DNA of 64,000 nt, taken from positions 1 to 64,000 of the forward strand of contig JAMPHU010000012.1 of assembly GCA_023663225.1 (NCBI GenBank). Direction: 5' to 3'. Below, piece by piece: positions 57,601 to 64,000 of the stretch. A program made the translations under genes and the position numbers. Source of the DNA: Candidatus Gastranaerophilales bacterium (GTDB lineage: Bacteria > Bacillota > Clostridia > Lachnospirales > Lachnospiraceae). How positions within the stretch are numbered: the stretch's first letter is position 1; each line of letters opens with the position of its first letter. The notes under the pieces are model-generated. The model did not search any database and was not told where the DNA came from. It was given only the letters and a program-made list of their open reading frames with translations.

Positions 57601-59518
57601 TATGGTAAATAGAGCAACCAAGGGCGGAAGCGTACAGAATATCAGCGAGACTATCGACAGTCCTGAGGCAGCCGCTAAGGCAGGAATCCCTCTGCTTGCA
57701 AATCTGCCGTTCAAGACTGGCAATGACTATTTGGGAACTTGGTTGAAGCTTTACAGAGCAGGTGATACCTTTACCGGTTATGTATCTTCTGACGGAGAGT
57801 CATGGGACAAAGTGGGTGTGCTGACAGTAGAGGGAATGCCTGAGACTGTTTATGTAGGCTTTGCAGTAGAGGCAAACAGAGCGGGCAATGATCTGATCAA
57901 TTATAATACCTCAAAGTTTTCTAATATTGAGATCAATACGGATGTGGCAAAGATTACTTATGATGTGGAAAATGTCAATCTGTCCGGTTTGGAAACAATA
58001 GCATACGGCAAGGATTTGACGGTTTCCTTGGGTAGAATGACGGGTTATGTGCTGCCTGAGACAGTGGAAGTGATGATCGGCGGCGAACCGGCGGTAGAAG
58101 GTCAGGATTACACCTATACGTTTGATTCTAGGACAGGATTGATCAGTATTCCGAATGTGCAGAACGATATTTCTATCCGCGCATACGGTACGAAACGTGT
58201 GGTGGTGCCTGTGGAGTATGAAGAGATTGACGAAAATGATCTGTTGACCATCACCGAGGAGGCAGACAAGCTGATATTGACACAGACTGCCACAAGCGGA
58301 ACGATGCAGACCACTGATAAAAAAAGTGGTGTAACGACGGCGGCCTCCAATGTGAGCTATCTCCTGTTCCCTGAGGTGGACGAGTATCATCAGCTTTCTA
58401 TGGATGTGACCGTGAAATCGGTGACACCTATCGGTAAGGGTGATGCGAATGGATTCTTTATGGGCGTGTTTTCAGAGGATGACGCTCCTGATCATTCCGG
58501 CGTCTATACTACATTTGCTTTCCGTGCCAATATGGTAGGAAAAGGCTATTGGTATAAGCCGGGAGGAACCGCAGGAATCTATACTGGCGACGGAAATCCT
58601 GGTATTACTTATGAGTTGGATACGACTTATCACGTGGAATTCGTTGACGATGGTAAAGGCGGATTTAATGCTAATGTGACTTGGGATGGCGGAAGTATGG
58701 CCAAGCAGTTGAAGGTAGGAGAATCTGTGATCAAGCCTGAGAATTATGAACCTGTCCGCTATGGTATAGCCATTATAGGAGCTACCGTGGAGATCAGCAA
58801 CATGAAGTTGGTCGATCCGGAAAATAATGTGATCTATGAGCAGAAGTCTGAGACACCGGAGGAGAAGGTAAACGTAGAGATTTCTCCCACCATTTCCGAG
58901 GCTTCATTGACGGATGCGGTGAAGGATAAGACCGGATGCTCTACAGTGGAAGAGCTGGTGACCTATTTGAAGAATTCTGTGGAGACGAAGGGATACACAA
59001 GTGCAAATTCTTCTGTGATGGAGGTGACGATCAAGGTCAGCACCGATGGAGGAAAGACTTGGGAGGCTGCGACTGAGGCGACTATGCCGAAGGAAGGCGT
59101 GATCGTTGTATTGCCTTATCCTACAGGTACGAACAAGAATGATTATGACTTTGTCGTGAGTCATTTGATCACCCAGGGCTGGAACGGTCAGACGGCCGGA
59201 ACAGTGGAGTGGCCTACAGTGACTCCGACGGATGAAGGTTTGAGCATGCGTGTGATGAGTGCATCTCCTTTCACAGTGGCTTGGAAGGCGAAGGCAGCAG
59301 AGCAGAAACCTGCGGACAATGACAACGGCGGCGGTTCTGACGACAGCTCAGATGATGCAGCAGCAAGCGCTACCAATGTGACTACTGCGGCTGTAAAGAC
59401 AGGAGATCACATGAATGTCAGCGCTGTTATCTGGAGCATCGTGCTGCTGGCAGCGGTAGCGGGCGTAGGTGTGCTGGTATACCGCAAGCGCAAAGAGAAC
59501 GGCGCAGAGAATCAATAA
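54644..59518 (+). CDS. Large cell-wall-anchored pectate-lyase-like protein (PL1 type)
   Basis: Surface enzyme of 1624 residues, probably cleaving pectin by beta-elimination. Order: signal peptide (1-34, cut near VYAEE); Thr/Ser/Glu-rich linker (35-145); a beta-sandwich, perhaps carbohydrate-binding (about 150-300); PL1 beta-helix (about 320-690: FPTAEGGGRLATGGRGG, IIDHCTFSWNTDET, HTSRNPRVGGG with the likely catalytic Arg); calcium-type motif DTDGDGIPDEWE (about 708); Ig-like domain (about 775-865); LamG/DUF1349-like domain (about 870-1115); a repeat module; another lectin-like domain (about 1200-1410); a final module. The C-terminus has VKTGD (about 1583), a hydrophobic helix and KRKE: a cell-wall sorting signal without LPXTG. 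The class B sortase follows. Confidence 0.88.
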   Translation: MRRKKQIVALSLAVTLVLGGVVQPSSPLSRVYAEEVQTVASSETPIDEELVSSEESATDETIVTDETTEPSDVTTDDGTAASDTDAAAPAEETEGDGGTLPATEEVIAPTAEGAEQPEETKSVSGNEAGAPVDVPGNTGDAAADAGNKKITVQLDITGGLVTTETYMDGMVSVGTDMPYKAATVKLQDKDENDAGSAAGYVTNSDNPNASAGTGALIRFTPKYAGTIVVALQLGDTKTFKVDEVTSEGLNTVYSYENTTGKKLDLKFEEVAVEAGKTYYIYAQGTRARFYSLTYNYKAEADEPDKPDKPDKPDVPPIELVDGVLAFPTAEGGGRLATGGRGGEVYVVTNLNDKGEGSLRYGIETAPADGRIIVFNVGGTINLESTLSFKNHNNITIAGQTAPGDGITIAGYDTDISESENIIIRFVRFRVGTANLLKGGDSMDALWGRDNKTFIIDHCTFSWNTDETLSTYRGQDGTVQWCLISESLTVSGHSKGRHGYGGIWGGDNTVFQYNLLANHTSRNPRVGGGFLGDPTAQTPPNVAKVQLNNNVLYNHGYFACYGGGYTYTNYIYNYVKPGRGTRDSLVNTLLGFGENGKVGGVYYTGNVLEGNAEVTADNSKGFSNDGKNDTTVATQPYTSEAFDHITLTTDTSYYDQVLNSAGATYPYRDAIDARVVAQVKTDTGSYINTQDEVGGYPMNTLTEHPAGFDTDGDGIPDEWESEHGLNPDDATDSRTLCLKDENDAATYGYAWIEVYFNELVDAQSQPDYVAENPTVTIDLLDNKLLDQGESIKVTATAESSKGIAKVEFYNGAVLVGTDTEAPYEWTYTPDAATGSIGADGTYHISVRAYDNAGNKTQSNTSRLYVNSTAGIGDWSQTDIGNPEVAGTASLVDGVLTVKGAGKIGSSEGSNKNVREELAKSTDDDFHFVYQELTGDAEIITRFDSYIPVDNHTFQGLMFRESLDDDAAMAALGFTMVKVDKDTIWSAFMVNRATKGGSVQNISETIDSPEAAAKAGIPLLANLPFKTGNDYLGTWLKLYRAGDTFTGYVSSDGESWDKVGVLTVEGMPETVYVGFAVEANRAGNDLINYNTSKFSNIEINTDVAKITYDVENVNLSGLETIAYGKDLTVSLGRMTGYVLPETVEVMIGGEPAVEGQDYTYTFDSRTGLISIPNVQNDISIRAYGTKRVVVPVEYEEIDENDLLTITEEADKLILTQTATSGTMQTTDKKSGVTTAASNVSYLLFPEVDEYHQLSMDVTVKSVTPIGKGDANGFFMGVFSEDDAPDHSGVYTTFAFRANMVGKGYWYKPGGTAGIYTGDGNPGITYELDTTYHVEFVDDGKGGFNANVTWDGGSMAKQLKVGESVIKPENYEPVRYGIAIIGATVEISNMKLVDPENNVIYEQKSETPEEKVNVEISPTISEASLTDAVKDKTGCSTVEELVTYLKNSVETKGYTSANSSVMEVTIKVSTDGGKTWEAATEATMPKEGVIVVLPYPTGTNKNDYDFVVSHLITQGWNGQTAGTVEWPTVTPTDEGLSMRVMSASPFTVAWKAKAAEQKPADNDNGGGSDDSSDDAAASATNVTTAAVKTGDHMNVSAVIWSIVLLAAVAGVGVLVYRKRKENGAENQ

Positions 59519-59544
59519 AGCTTGTTTTTAACAGGTTTTAATAG

Positions 59545-59605
59545 TTGCTAGTGTTGTGATGAAGTGCTATAATAAGGCTGGTACGGTGAAAGCTGTACCA
59601 GCCTT
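59545..59605 (+). promoter_or_regulatory. Sortase promoter with perfect hairpin at the transcript start
   Basis: TTGCTA (59545-59550), 17-bp spacer, TATAAT (59568-59573). The transcript would begin at an 11-bp perfect stem, AAGGCTGGTAC (59574-59584) with GTACCAGCCTT (59595-59605). Without a T-run it is more likely a 5' stabiliser than a terminator. Confidence 0.7.
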
Positions 59606-59662
59606 ATGGCTAATATGGCCGGTATTTGACGAAGTTGCCAGCGGAGAAATAGAGGGAGAGAT

Positions 59663-60526
59663 ATGAAGTTTAAGACATGGGAAATCATTGTGACAGGCGC
59701 GCTGAGCGTGGCAGGGATCGCTGCAGTTGTGGCATTGTGTAGTATTCTGTTAGAGTATGCAGGCGGAAGCTCCGTATACAAGGAGCTGGAGTCCTATATC
59801 ATTCTGCCGGATGAGCAGGGAGCGGCGCTTGTAAATGCAGGCACAGGCGCAGGGCAGGAGTCGAACCCGAACCCTGGAACGACAGATGCGAGCGGTACAA
59901 ATGGTACGAACCAAGGTCAGGGAGCGGAAGCGGTCGGTACAGTGTATTATGGTCAGAGTCCGCAGGTGGATTTTGCGTCCCTTAGAGAGCGAAATAGTGA
60001 CGTGGTAGGCTGGATATACGGTCCCGGGACCGCGATCAATTATCCTGTGGTACAGGGAGATGACAATGCTTATTATCTCACTCATATGTTTGACGGGCAG
60101 GAGAACAAGTGCGGCAGTATCTTTATGGATAGCTTCAGTCAGGCGGATGTGAGCAGCACCAACAGCATCCTGCACGGTCATCATATGAGGAACGGCAGCA
60201 TGTTTGCGAGCCTGACAAAATATGAGAGTCAGTCTTACTACGACTCCCACCCCGTACTGTGGTTTGTGACACCGGAGAAAAGCTATTACGTGGAGCTGTT
60301 TACCGGATTTGTGACGGATGTGAACAGCGATGTATGGCAAGTGGAGTTTGCCACGAAGGAGGACTATCAGAGCTGGTTGGACAAGATGGTGGGCAATACC
60401 TTGTTTGAGAGCGGCGTAACGCCCAGCGCGGAGGATCATATTCTGACGCTGGCTACCTGCAGTTACAAATATGATGATGCCCGCTTTGTGGTGATGGGGA
60501 TATTGAGAGAGGCGAATACATTGTAA
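59663..60526 (+). CDS. srtB: Class B sortase
   Basis: Membrane-bound transpeptidase that joins surface proteins to the wall. The 287 residues have one N-terminal membrane helix (about 7-30), a Gly/Thr/Asn-rich linker (about 60-95) and a class B catalytic core: VVGWIYGPGTAINYPVVQGDDNAYYLTH, His173 in HGHHM, Cys266 in LATCSYKY and Arg274 in DDARFVV. It lies 144 bases after the pectate-lyase-like gene with its own promoter, the usual arrangement of a dedicated sortase and its substrate. Class B enzymes often recognise NPxTG-like rather than LPXTG motifs, which agrees with the unusual tail of the neighbour. Confidence 0.94.
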   Translation: MKFKTWEIIVTGALSVAGIAAVVALCSILLEYAGGSSVYKELESYIILPDEQGAALVNAGTGAGQESNPNPGTTDASGTNGTNQGQGAEAVGTVYYGQSPQVDFASLRERNSDVVGWIYGPGTAINYPVVQGDDNAYYLTHMFDGQENKCGSIFMDSFSQADVSSTNSILHGHHMRNGSMFASLTKYESQSYYDSHPVLWFVTPEKSYYVELFTGFVTDVNSDVWQVEFATKEDYQSWLDKMVGNTLFESGVTPSAEDHILTLATCSYKYDDARFVVMGILREANTL

Positions 60527-60542
60527 AATATTTTTCCTTTCC

Positions 60543-60594
60543 TAAACAGGGGGTAAAGTCTTTGTCGAATGATTTAGACTTTACCCCCTGTTTA
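60543..60594. terminator. Bidirectional terminator between srtB and the VanZ-like gene
   Basis: An 18-bp perfect stem, TAAACAGGGGGTAAAGTC (60543-60560) with its complement at 60577-60594, loop of 16 bases, T/A-rich on both sides. Confidence 0.9.
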
Positions 60595-60596
60595 TT

Positions 60597-62021
60597 TTAC
60601 TGGATTGCAGGAATCGTGATTTGACTTTCTTTCTCATTAATCGTACATTGGAACCGGTAATTTGGCTGGTAATATCCCTTTGAATCGAGCGCATATATCA
60701 GGGAACAAGACATGACCTGAATTTCCAAATCCTCGTTGCTGCCATATGTAAATTCTCCATTCACAATTTTCTCATAGGCTTCCTGCTCGCTGATTGCCGC
60801 ATAGGTCTTATATGGCGTGCAGTTCATAAGATTATTTGATATCTGCCCGATTCCTTTCTCCGCCCCATAATATTTGCATGTGAAGCGTCCGGTTATGCCT
60901 CCCGTATCTTTCTCCGGTATCGCAGCAGCCTCAAATTGATATGTGCCGGATGAAAGCTCCTTGAAAACCGTTTCCTGTGGCACTTCAAAACCGATTGCAT
61001 ACAATGCATCTCGTATTTCCGTCTCATTTGCGCCGGTTACCGGCTCTAACGAGACATGATCATCCGGAAAGAGAACGTCATAATTGGTCCATTGCATCGT
61101 TCCACCCCGATAATTGAACCATAAATGATAACTTCCCCCCTGAGAATACATTACTATGGATTGATCATAGATATCAGTTCGGGACTCATCTATGGTGGTC
61201 CCCAAGGCTTCAAAAATCTGTTCGCCTTTTTCTCTTGCAGTTTTTGCTGTCAACAGATCGACCTCGTACACTGTAAGGTCTGCTTCCTCTGTGCGGAATG
61301 TGCTGTCTGTCGTCACGTGAATCTTTGTGCTGTCGTAGGCGTCAATGTACTGATAGGTATTATTTCCTAATTCTTGTGCTTCATATTTCCCAAAAATAAT
61401 CGCGAATGTGGCAAATGTCAAAATGAGAGGAGTCTGCAAAAGTATGACGGGTATAGCGTTTTGGTGTTCCTTTTTGCTTTTGCTGACAAGAAAGAACGCT
61501 ATGGCGAACAAGCCGTATCCGATCATTGCGCCAACAGTATTTCCCATAATATCATCTAATTCAAACGTTCCACATCCCAGAAATAACTGTGTACTTTCAA
61601 TCAATAGAGAAAAGCCAAATCCTGCAAGATAAATGGTCCAAAACTTGCGCAGCCTCTTTATCCCGAGCGGAAGCAGGAAGCCAAAGGGAATAAACATGCA
61701 AAAGTTCAAAATAATATTTCTCCACGCCGAGTTTGAGAAATAGACCCATGCAGCCCTATAAGAATAAAATAGCGGCGCAATTTTATCATTAAATCTGGTA
61801 TTTTCGCGACTGAACAAAGTCGCGCCCAAAACAATGAACATATAACAAATGAAAATCCCCCACCATAAAAACTTTGTCCCATTAATTTTCTTTTGTCCTT
61901 TTAATAATTTTCGGTATACAAAAAAATAGCCTACAAAAACACAGAGCAGGATGAGCAGTGCGGCGGCAACGCCCACCTTGAAATACCGCAATGCCAAGTT
62001 TATTACATCAGAAATTCTCAT
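60597..62021 (-). CDS. VanZ-like membrane protein with extracellular C-terminal domain
   Basis: The 474 residues have an N-terminal VanZ-like part (about 1-210, five to six membrane helices; NIILNFCMFIPFGFLLPLGI, ESTQLFLGCGTFELDDIMGNTVGAMIGY is the family signature) and a large outer domain (about 215-474). The outer part ends YALDSKGYYQPNYRFQCTINEKESQITIPAIQ, similar to the last strands of YycI/YycH-type regulators. VanZ itself gives low-level teicoplanin resistance; most relatives are of unknown role, probably in wall or envelope functions. AAGGTG precedes the ATG. It converges on srtB with the strong terminator between. Confidence 0.85.
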   Translation of the reverse strand: MRISDVINLALRYFKVGVAAALLILLCVFVGYFFVYRKLLKGQKKINGTKFLWWGIFICYMFIVLGATLFSRENTRFNDKIAPLFYSYRAAWVYFSNSAWRNIILNFCMFIPFGFLLPLGIKRLRKFWTIYLAGFGFSLLIESTQLFLGCGTFELDDIMGNTVGAMIGYGLFAIAFFLVSKSKKEHQNAIPVILLQTPLILTFATFAIIFGKYEAQELGNNTYQYIDAYDSTKIHVTTDSTFRTEEADLTVYEVDLLTAKTAREKGEQIFEALGTTIDESRTDIYDQSIVMYSQGGSYHLWFNYRGGTMQWTNYDVLFPDDHVSLEPVTGANETEIRDALYAIGFEVPQETVFKELSSGTYQFEAAAIPEKDTGGITGRFTCKYYGAEKGIGQISNNLMNCTPYKTYAAISEQEAYEKIVNGEFTYGSNEDLEIQVMSCSLIYALDSKGYYQPNYRFQCTINEKESQITIPAIQ

Positions 62022-62189
62022 ATCACCTTGTCTCCGTAATACTTATTCTTTTGATGTCAGGTGCAATTATCATATTATTAAGGTAAGTATATTTGCTTTT
62101 TGACAGAAATACAAGTGAAACTTTTATCAGTAATCTTGTCTATATTATTTTTCAAAACGCTATTATTAATAGCAAAATGTAAAATATAA

Positions 62190-62317
62190 TTGACATGCGG
62201 ATGTTTATATGATAAAATGACCTTATTCAAGGCAAGGAACGGCCGAATGGCCATCCATCGTAAATTGCGAAGCAATTTATGATAAAATGACCTTATTCAA
62301 GGCAAGGAACGGCCGAA
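62190..62317 (+). repeat. Promoter-bearing dispersed repeat, copy 2, with internal 40-bp direct repeat
   Basis: TTGACA (62190-62195), 17-bp spacer, TAAAAT (62213-62218), then GGCAAGGAACGGCCGAATGG, a GTAAATTGC-GAA-GCAATTTAT hairpin (about 62260-62280) and a second copy of 40 bases (62208-62247 equals 62278-62317, period 70). The same order occurs on the minus strand at 37.15-37.25 kb. The remaining part of the 317-base gap before it (62022-62189) is AT-rich with nothing recognisable. Confidence 0.75.
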
Positions 62318-62338
62318 ATGAAATATGGAGGTAAGGGT

Positions 62339-62983
62339 ATGAGGAAGAAAAACAACAGGAAAATCGTGATTATGGTCAGCGCCGTCTGTCTGATCTTGGC
62401 GATAGCGGCATGGGTGGTGATTTTTAGTTTAGTATCCAGGCAGGAGGTAACAGTGATGAATTGGTATGCGATAGGAGCCGGAGTGGGACTTATGGTCGGC
62501 ATTGTCCTTGTGGTGCTGATTTTTGCTTTGACCAAGAAAGGGAGAAGCGTGAAAAGTCAATACGACGAGCGGCAGGAATTGGTGCGTGGAAGAGGGGCGA
62601 AGTATGGTTTCTATACTCTGTTGATCTCTAACGCTGTTATAGGGGTGATGGAGATTGCGGATTTATCAAGCTTTGCGGAGAAAGGGGTACTGATGATTAT
62701 AGGCTGTCTGCCGGGGATTTGTGTCTATGCGGTATACTGTATCTGGTATGATGGATATTTTGCCTTGAATGAAAGCAGGAGGCGTATCATGGCTTCGCTC
62801 GCCATAATCGGGATATCCAATTTCCTGATTGGCGCGATGAACCTTGTAAGAGGAGTGATCGTACAGAATGGCAGATTGACTGTCTTAAGCCTCAACCTGT
62901 TCTGTGCGTTCCTCTTTATCGTGATATTTGCCGCAATGTTTTTGAAAAAGGTCTGCAAGGATGGAAAGGAAGAGCAGTTATGA
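62339..62983 (+). CDS. Membrane protein cotranscribed with an XRE regulator
   Basis: The 214-residue product has about six membrane helices (first at about 9-28, last near 185-207) with a short basic loop (KGRSVKSQYDERQELVRGRGAKYGF) between helices 2 and 3, a string often found in small membrane proteins that sit before XRE regulators in Clostridia. The ATG at 62339 is seven bases after GGAGG; an ATG at 62318 lies within the end of the repeat and lacks a site. The stop overlaps the regulator's start (ATGA), so the two are coupled. Function unknown; pairs like this often respond to envelope stress or quorum-type signals, which is only a guess here. Confidence 0.75.
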   Translation: MRKKNNRKIVIMVSAVCLILAIAAWVVIFSLVSRQEVTVMNWYAIGAGVGLMVGIVLVVLIFALTKKGRSVKSQYDERQELVRGRGAKYGFYTLLISNAVIGVMEIADLSSFAEKGVLMIIGCLPGICVYAVYCIWYDGYFALNESRRRIMASLAIIGISNFLIGAMNLVRGVIVQNGRLTVLSLNLFCAFLFIVIFAAMFLKKVCKDGKEEQL

Positions 62984-63174
62984 AAAATCTGAGATTAAAG
63001 TCTGCCAGGGCAGCCCTGGATCTCTCCCAGCAAGAACTGGCGGATCGGGTGGGCGTGTCCAGGCAGACGATCAGCGCCATTGAAAAGGGCGATTACAATC
63101 CTACCATCAATCTATGCAGGGCCATCTGTAAAGTGCTTGGGAAAACCCTGGACGAATTGTTTGGGGAGGAGTAA
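62980..63174 (+). CDS. Small XRE-type transcriptional regulator
   Basis: The 64-residue product is a bare helix-turn-helix: LRLKSARAALDLSQQELADRVGVSRQTISAIEKGDYNPTINLCRAICKVLGKTLDELFGEE. It belongs to the short YgzD/YozG-like group, which lacks any sensor domain and depends on the partner membrane protein or another ligand. The ATG overlaps the preceding stop by four bases. It probably represses or activates the repeat-borne promoter in front of the pair. No terminator of strength is seen before the convergent gene. Confidence 0.9.
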   Translation: MKNLRLKSARAALDLSQQELADRVGVSRQTISAIEKGDYNPTINLCRAICKVLGKTLDELFGEE

Positions 63175-63236
63175 ATCGCCCTTTTACGTCAGCTTATGTG
63201 AGGAGAGATTGTCAAAGTGAGTGCGGGTACAATCCG

Positions 63237-64000
63237 TTAGGCGGTATATTTTTCAAGCGTTGCCCTGACGGCGCCCACGCCGGAGGAAAGCTCCGCGAAA
63301 TAGTTTTTCACCGATTCCGCCATACCGATGGCGGAGAGATCTACTCCAAATATTTTCTCATTTTGGAGGAGCGGATCTAAGACGTTTAAATCTTTTTCCT
63401 CCTGAGTCAGATGATAGTCCGCCACATAGGCCTGCGCGCTCTCTAAGAGAGGATCCGCGCTGGGAGTGAAAGACTTTCCGCTGTCGTCTATCCCCATAAG
63501 ATACCGCAGCCATCCCGCCAATACCAGAGGGATCAGCTTAAGATCCGACACGTTCTTGTCGGCGGACTGGCAATAAGCTTTGATAGTCTCGCCAAAGCGG
63601 ATCCCCAGCTTTTGAGAGGTGTCCGTAGCGATCCTCTGGGGCGTGTCCGGCATAAAGGGGTTGGGAATACGGACTTGGAGCACTGTGTCGAGAAATTCCT
63701 TTGGATTTAAGATGCCCGGATCTACTGCCACGGGGAGTCCTTCTTTGTAGCCGATGATTTCCACAAGCCTGCGCAGAGCGGGATCCTTCATTTCTTCGGA
63801 GATCAAGGTATAGCCTAACAGACAGCCAAAGATGGCCAGAGTCGTATGAAGGGGATTGAGGCAAGTGCATACCTTCATCTTTTCCACCCGTTCCACCGTC
63901 TCTCGATCTGTGAAGATGACGCCGCCTTGCTCCAGGGGCGGTCTGCCGCCTGGAAAACTGTCCTCTACTACCAGGTACTCACATTCCTCCGCATTGACAA
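63237..64000 (-). CDS. Mannitol-dehydrogenase-family oxidoreductase (uronate type), C-terminal part
   Basis: The gene runs off the right edge; 253 residues are visible (from VNAEECEYLVVEDSFPGGRPPLE to LEKYTA). The pattern FPGGRPPLEQGGVIFTDRETVERVEKMKVCTCLNPLHTTLAIFGCLLGY belongs to the C-terminal domain of the mannitol dehydrogenase family, which includes fructuronate reductase (UxuB), tagaturonate reductase (UxaB) and mannitol-1-phosphate dehydrogenase. The catalytic Lys region is that around MKVCTCLNPLHT. UxuB type is most likely, linking to breakdown of uronic acids from pectin or other plant material, in line with the pectate lyase 4 kb away; the N-terminal NAD domain is outside the window. 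Confidence 0.85.
   Translation of the reverse strand, partial: VNAEECEYLVVEDSFPGGRPPLEQGGVIFTDRETVERVEKMKVCTCLNPLHTTLAIFGCLLGYTLISEEMKDPALRRLVEIIGYKEGLPVAVDPGILNPKEFLDTVLQVRIPNPFMPDTPQRIATDTSQKLGIRFGETIKAYCQSADKNVSDLKLIPLVLAGWLRYLMGIDDSGKSFTPSADPLLESAQAYVADYHLTQEEKDLNVLDPLLQNEKIFGVDLSAIGMAESVKNYFAELSSGVGAVRATLEKYTA

Overview
The window looks like a chromosomal segment of a Gram-positive, anaerobic, gut-type Clostridia, most probably Lachnospiraceae. The pointers are a cysteine T-box leader, a CIRCE operator, the cysE-cysS-mrnC-rlmB-sigH order, meso-diaminopimelate dehydrogenase, a class B sortase with a surface substrate, TTGACA/TATAAT-type promoters with 17-bp spacers and strong GGAGG ribosome binding sites. 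This assignment is inference; no rRNA or other species marker is present.

Layout. 0-9.3 kb: end of an unknown acidic-tailed protein, a 58-aa small gene, carAB, a Mn-type superoxide dismutase, queH, ddh and argS. 9.3-11 kb: two long imperfect palindromes, tRNA-Met(CAT), an SCP2-like protein with a basic tail and a cupin. 11-15.2 kb: a DEAD-box helicase with an Arg/Gly repeat tail, a polytopic membrane protein, a 22-bp minisatellite and ispF. 15.2-19.6 kb: two AAA-type ATPases (PD-(D/E)XK-linked and DUF4143) on the minus strand flanking a GH27 alpha-galactosidase-like enzyme. 19.7-25.2 kb: T-box, then cysE-cysS-mrnC-rlmB-sigH, with a convergent AlaX-type editing protein. 25.3-30.3 kb: an AT-richer accessory stretch with a RelB/PIN toxin-antitoxin pair, three members of a small-protein family, a DUF4367-like membrane protein, a small secreted protein, a triplicated structured-RNA candidate and tRNA-Gly(GCC). 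30.7-37.1 kb: an Rpn-family nuclease and three ABC exporter subunits, two of which form a heterodimer-type pair. 37.3-44.6 kb: a beta-CASP metallo-hydrolase, thyA, folA, an EIIC-EAL fusion, ilvE and a parvulin lipoprotein. 44.6-51 kb: CIRCE-controlled htpG, then an ABC/FtsX transporter with a regulator. 51-54.6 kb: a small defence cluster (DUF4393/Abi-alpha, a small gene, AbiEi/AbiEii, remnant fragments). 54.6-60.6 kb: a 1624-residue pectate-lyase-like surface protein followed by its probable class B sortase. 60.6-64 kb: a VanZ-like protein, a repeat-borne promoter driving a membrane protein/XRE pair, and the C-terminal part of a mannitol-dehydrogenase-family oxidoreductase.

How it fits together. 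Housekeeping blocks (pyrimidine/arginine supply, lysine branch, isoprenoids, folate/thymidylate, cysteine and its tRNA, RNA maturation, sporulation-type sigma factor) alternate with accessory material. The pectate lyase, the GH27 enzyme and the uronate-type oxidoreductase point to use of plant polysaccharide. The points I find most worth following are: the three tandem ~124-nt RNA-like units at 28.5-29.04 kb; a dispersed promoter-bearing repeat at 37.2 kb and 62.2 kb; a paralogous family of ~58-aa genes carried with near-identical promoters; the EIIC-EAL fusion embedded in a folate operon; and the pectate lyase/class B sortase pair whose tail carries KTGD instead of LPXTG.
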